Shown: piece by piece, positions 6,212 to 6,583 of the stretch
How positions within the stretch are numbered: position 1 is the stretch's first letter
Layout: every line of letters begins with the position of its first letter
Assembly: GCA_017307315.1 (NCBI GenBank)
Contig: JAFKFF010000324.1
Location: 1 to 6,583, forward strand
Reading direction: 5' to 3'
Origin: Alphaproteobacteria bacterium
Lineage (GTDB): Bacteria; Pseudomonadota; Alphaproteobacteria; Micropepsales; Micropepsaceae
DNA length: 6,583 nt
Notes under the pieces: model-generated
What the model was told of the DNA's origin: nothing
The model's input: only the letters and a program-made list of their open reading frames with translations
Databases searched by the model: none
Made by a program: the position numbers and the translations under genes

Positions 6212-6226
6212 GGCGCAGGCTGCGCC
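6212..6226 (-). terminator. Possible terminator hairpin after the recombinase gene
   Basis: GGCGCAGCCTGCGCC begins immediately after the recombinase stop codon on the minus strand. It is a strong GC stem with a minimal loop, followed only by TTTC. The short T-run makes it a weak or bidirectional terminator at best. Confidence 0.4.
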
Positions 6227-6583
6227 TCAGATGTCCATTTGCCCCGACAATTCGAGCGCATCATCGACATCGACCCCCAGATACCTGACGGTGTTTTCGA
6301 TGCTCTTATGGCCCAAAAGAAGCTGAACAGCCCGTAAGTTGCCCGTTTGCCTGTAAAGAACGGTTGCTTTTGTTCTACGCAGCGTATGCGTACCGTAAAG
6401 GCCCCGCTCTAACCCTGCGAGGAGAACCCAAGAATCCACAATTCGCGCATATGACCTAACGGTCAGCGATCGGCCCGGATAATGCCTGCTTGGGAAAAGA
6501 GGGCCTCGATTTTTCCCCAATATCTTAATCCAGGCATCGAGGGCGGCTCTGGCACGCGAGCCGATTTCGAACTGCACCAGGGC
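6227..6583 (-). CDS. Tyrosine recombinase/integrase, catalytic C-terminal part, 5' end outside window
   Basis: Tyrosine recombinases cut and rejoin DNA at attachment sites and integrate or excise mobile elements. The 118 visible residues hold the C-terminal catalytic half: HTLRRTKAT (H66 and R69 of the visible part, the H-x-x-R box), NLRAVQLLLGH (H92) and TVRYLGVDVDDAL with the nucleophile Y101. The first catalytic Arg lies in the missing N-terminal part. The frame is open to base 6583 and the first visible codons (ALVQFEIG) are mid-protein, so a GTG at 6577 is not the true start. The sequence style matches a group of short, roughly 200-residue proteobacterial integrases, from memory. It lies at the edge of the cluster, reads towards the other minus-strand genes and probably mobilised this region. 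Confidence 0.9.
   Translation of the reverse strand, partial: ALVQFEIGSRARAALDAWIKILGKNRGPLFPSRHYPGRSLTVRSYARIVDSWVLLAGLERGLYGTHTLRRTKATVLYRQTGNLRAVQLLLGHKSIENTVRYLGVDVDDALELSGQMDI

Larger units (their letters stand above)
5887..6226. other. 340-bp gene-free region between recombinase and secreted-protein gene
   Basis: No convincing gene lies here. The open frames on both strands are arginine-rich or overlap the signal-peptide gene and show no recognisable motif. The content is structural: a ribosome-site hairpin, a 147-nt folded element, two palindromes and a hairpin after the recombinase. A weak minus-strand promoter candidate begins with TTGCCA near 6106-6111, but its -10 is poor. Confidence 0.6.

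Noticed and set aside
5904..6326. Plus-strand frame through the gene-free stretch
   Set aside because: It is Arg/Pro-rich, runs into the antisense of the integrase catalytic region and lacks any family motif.

Overview
The window looks like part of a mobile defence island in a fairly GC-rich proteobacterium. An alphaproteobacterium is my best guess from base composition and protein style, but no housekeeping gene or rRNA confirms it. Two open reading frames run off the edges: a CD-NTase-like nucleotidyltransferase at the left and a tyrosine recombinase at the right.

Left block (1-1717). A cGAS/DncV-like nucleotidyltransferase is read leftwards from 674. It is divergent from a WYL-domain regulator of the CapW/BrxR type at 806-1717. 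This is the head of a CBASS anti-phage system with its dedicated repressor; the effector and any accessory genes should lie to the left of the window. The 131-bp divergent spacer carries a good promoter for the nucleotidyltransferase. The 17-bp gap between its -35 and -10 boxes is exactly an inverted repeat, GGTAT-N7-ATACC, and part of it recurs upstream as a direct repeat. This suggests repression by blocking RNA polymerase.

Middle block (1750-3617). A 531-residue protein of no family I can name is transcribed towards capW, with the two ends 32 bp apart. It has a globular N-terminal half, a coiled coil and a C-terminal domain whose last strands look RelE/ParE-like. It is a candidate defence gene or fused toxin. 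Its upstream region (3346-3617) has a possible promoter with a palindrome over the -10 box.

Right block (3618-5886). Two genes on the minus strand, 19 bp apart, form an operon. The first encodes a secreted cysteine-rich protein. The second encodes an unusual three-helix membrane protein that combines two zinc ribbons, a ribosomal L7/L12 C-terminal-like domain and an extracytoplasmic domain. They look like an envelope module rather than classical defence.

Far right (5887-6583). A 340-bp gene-free stretch contains a 147-nt element that folds almost completely: a long closing helix around three hairpins, one with a GAAA loop. It lies directly upstream of a hairpin that covers the ribosome binding site of the secreted-protein gene, and the two structures compete for the same four bases. 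Next come two further palindromes, a possible terminator and the catalytic end of a tyrosine recombinase, which probably mobilises the island or marks its edge.
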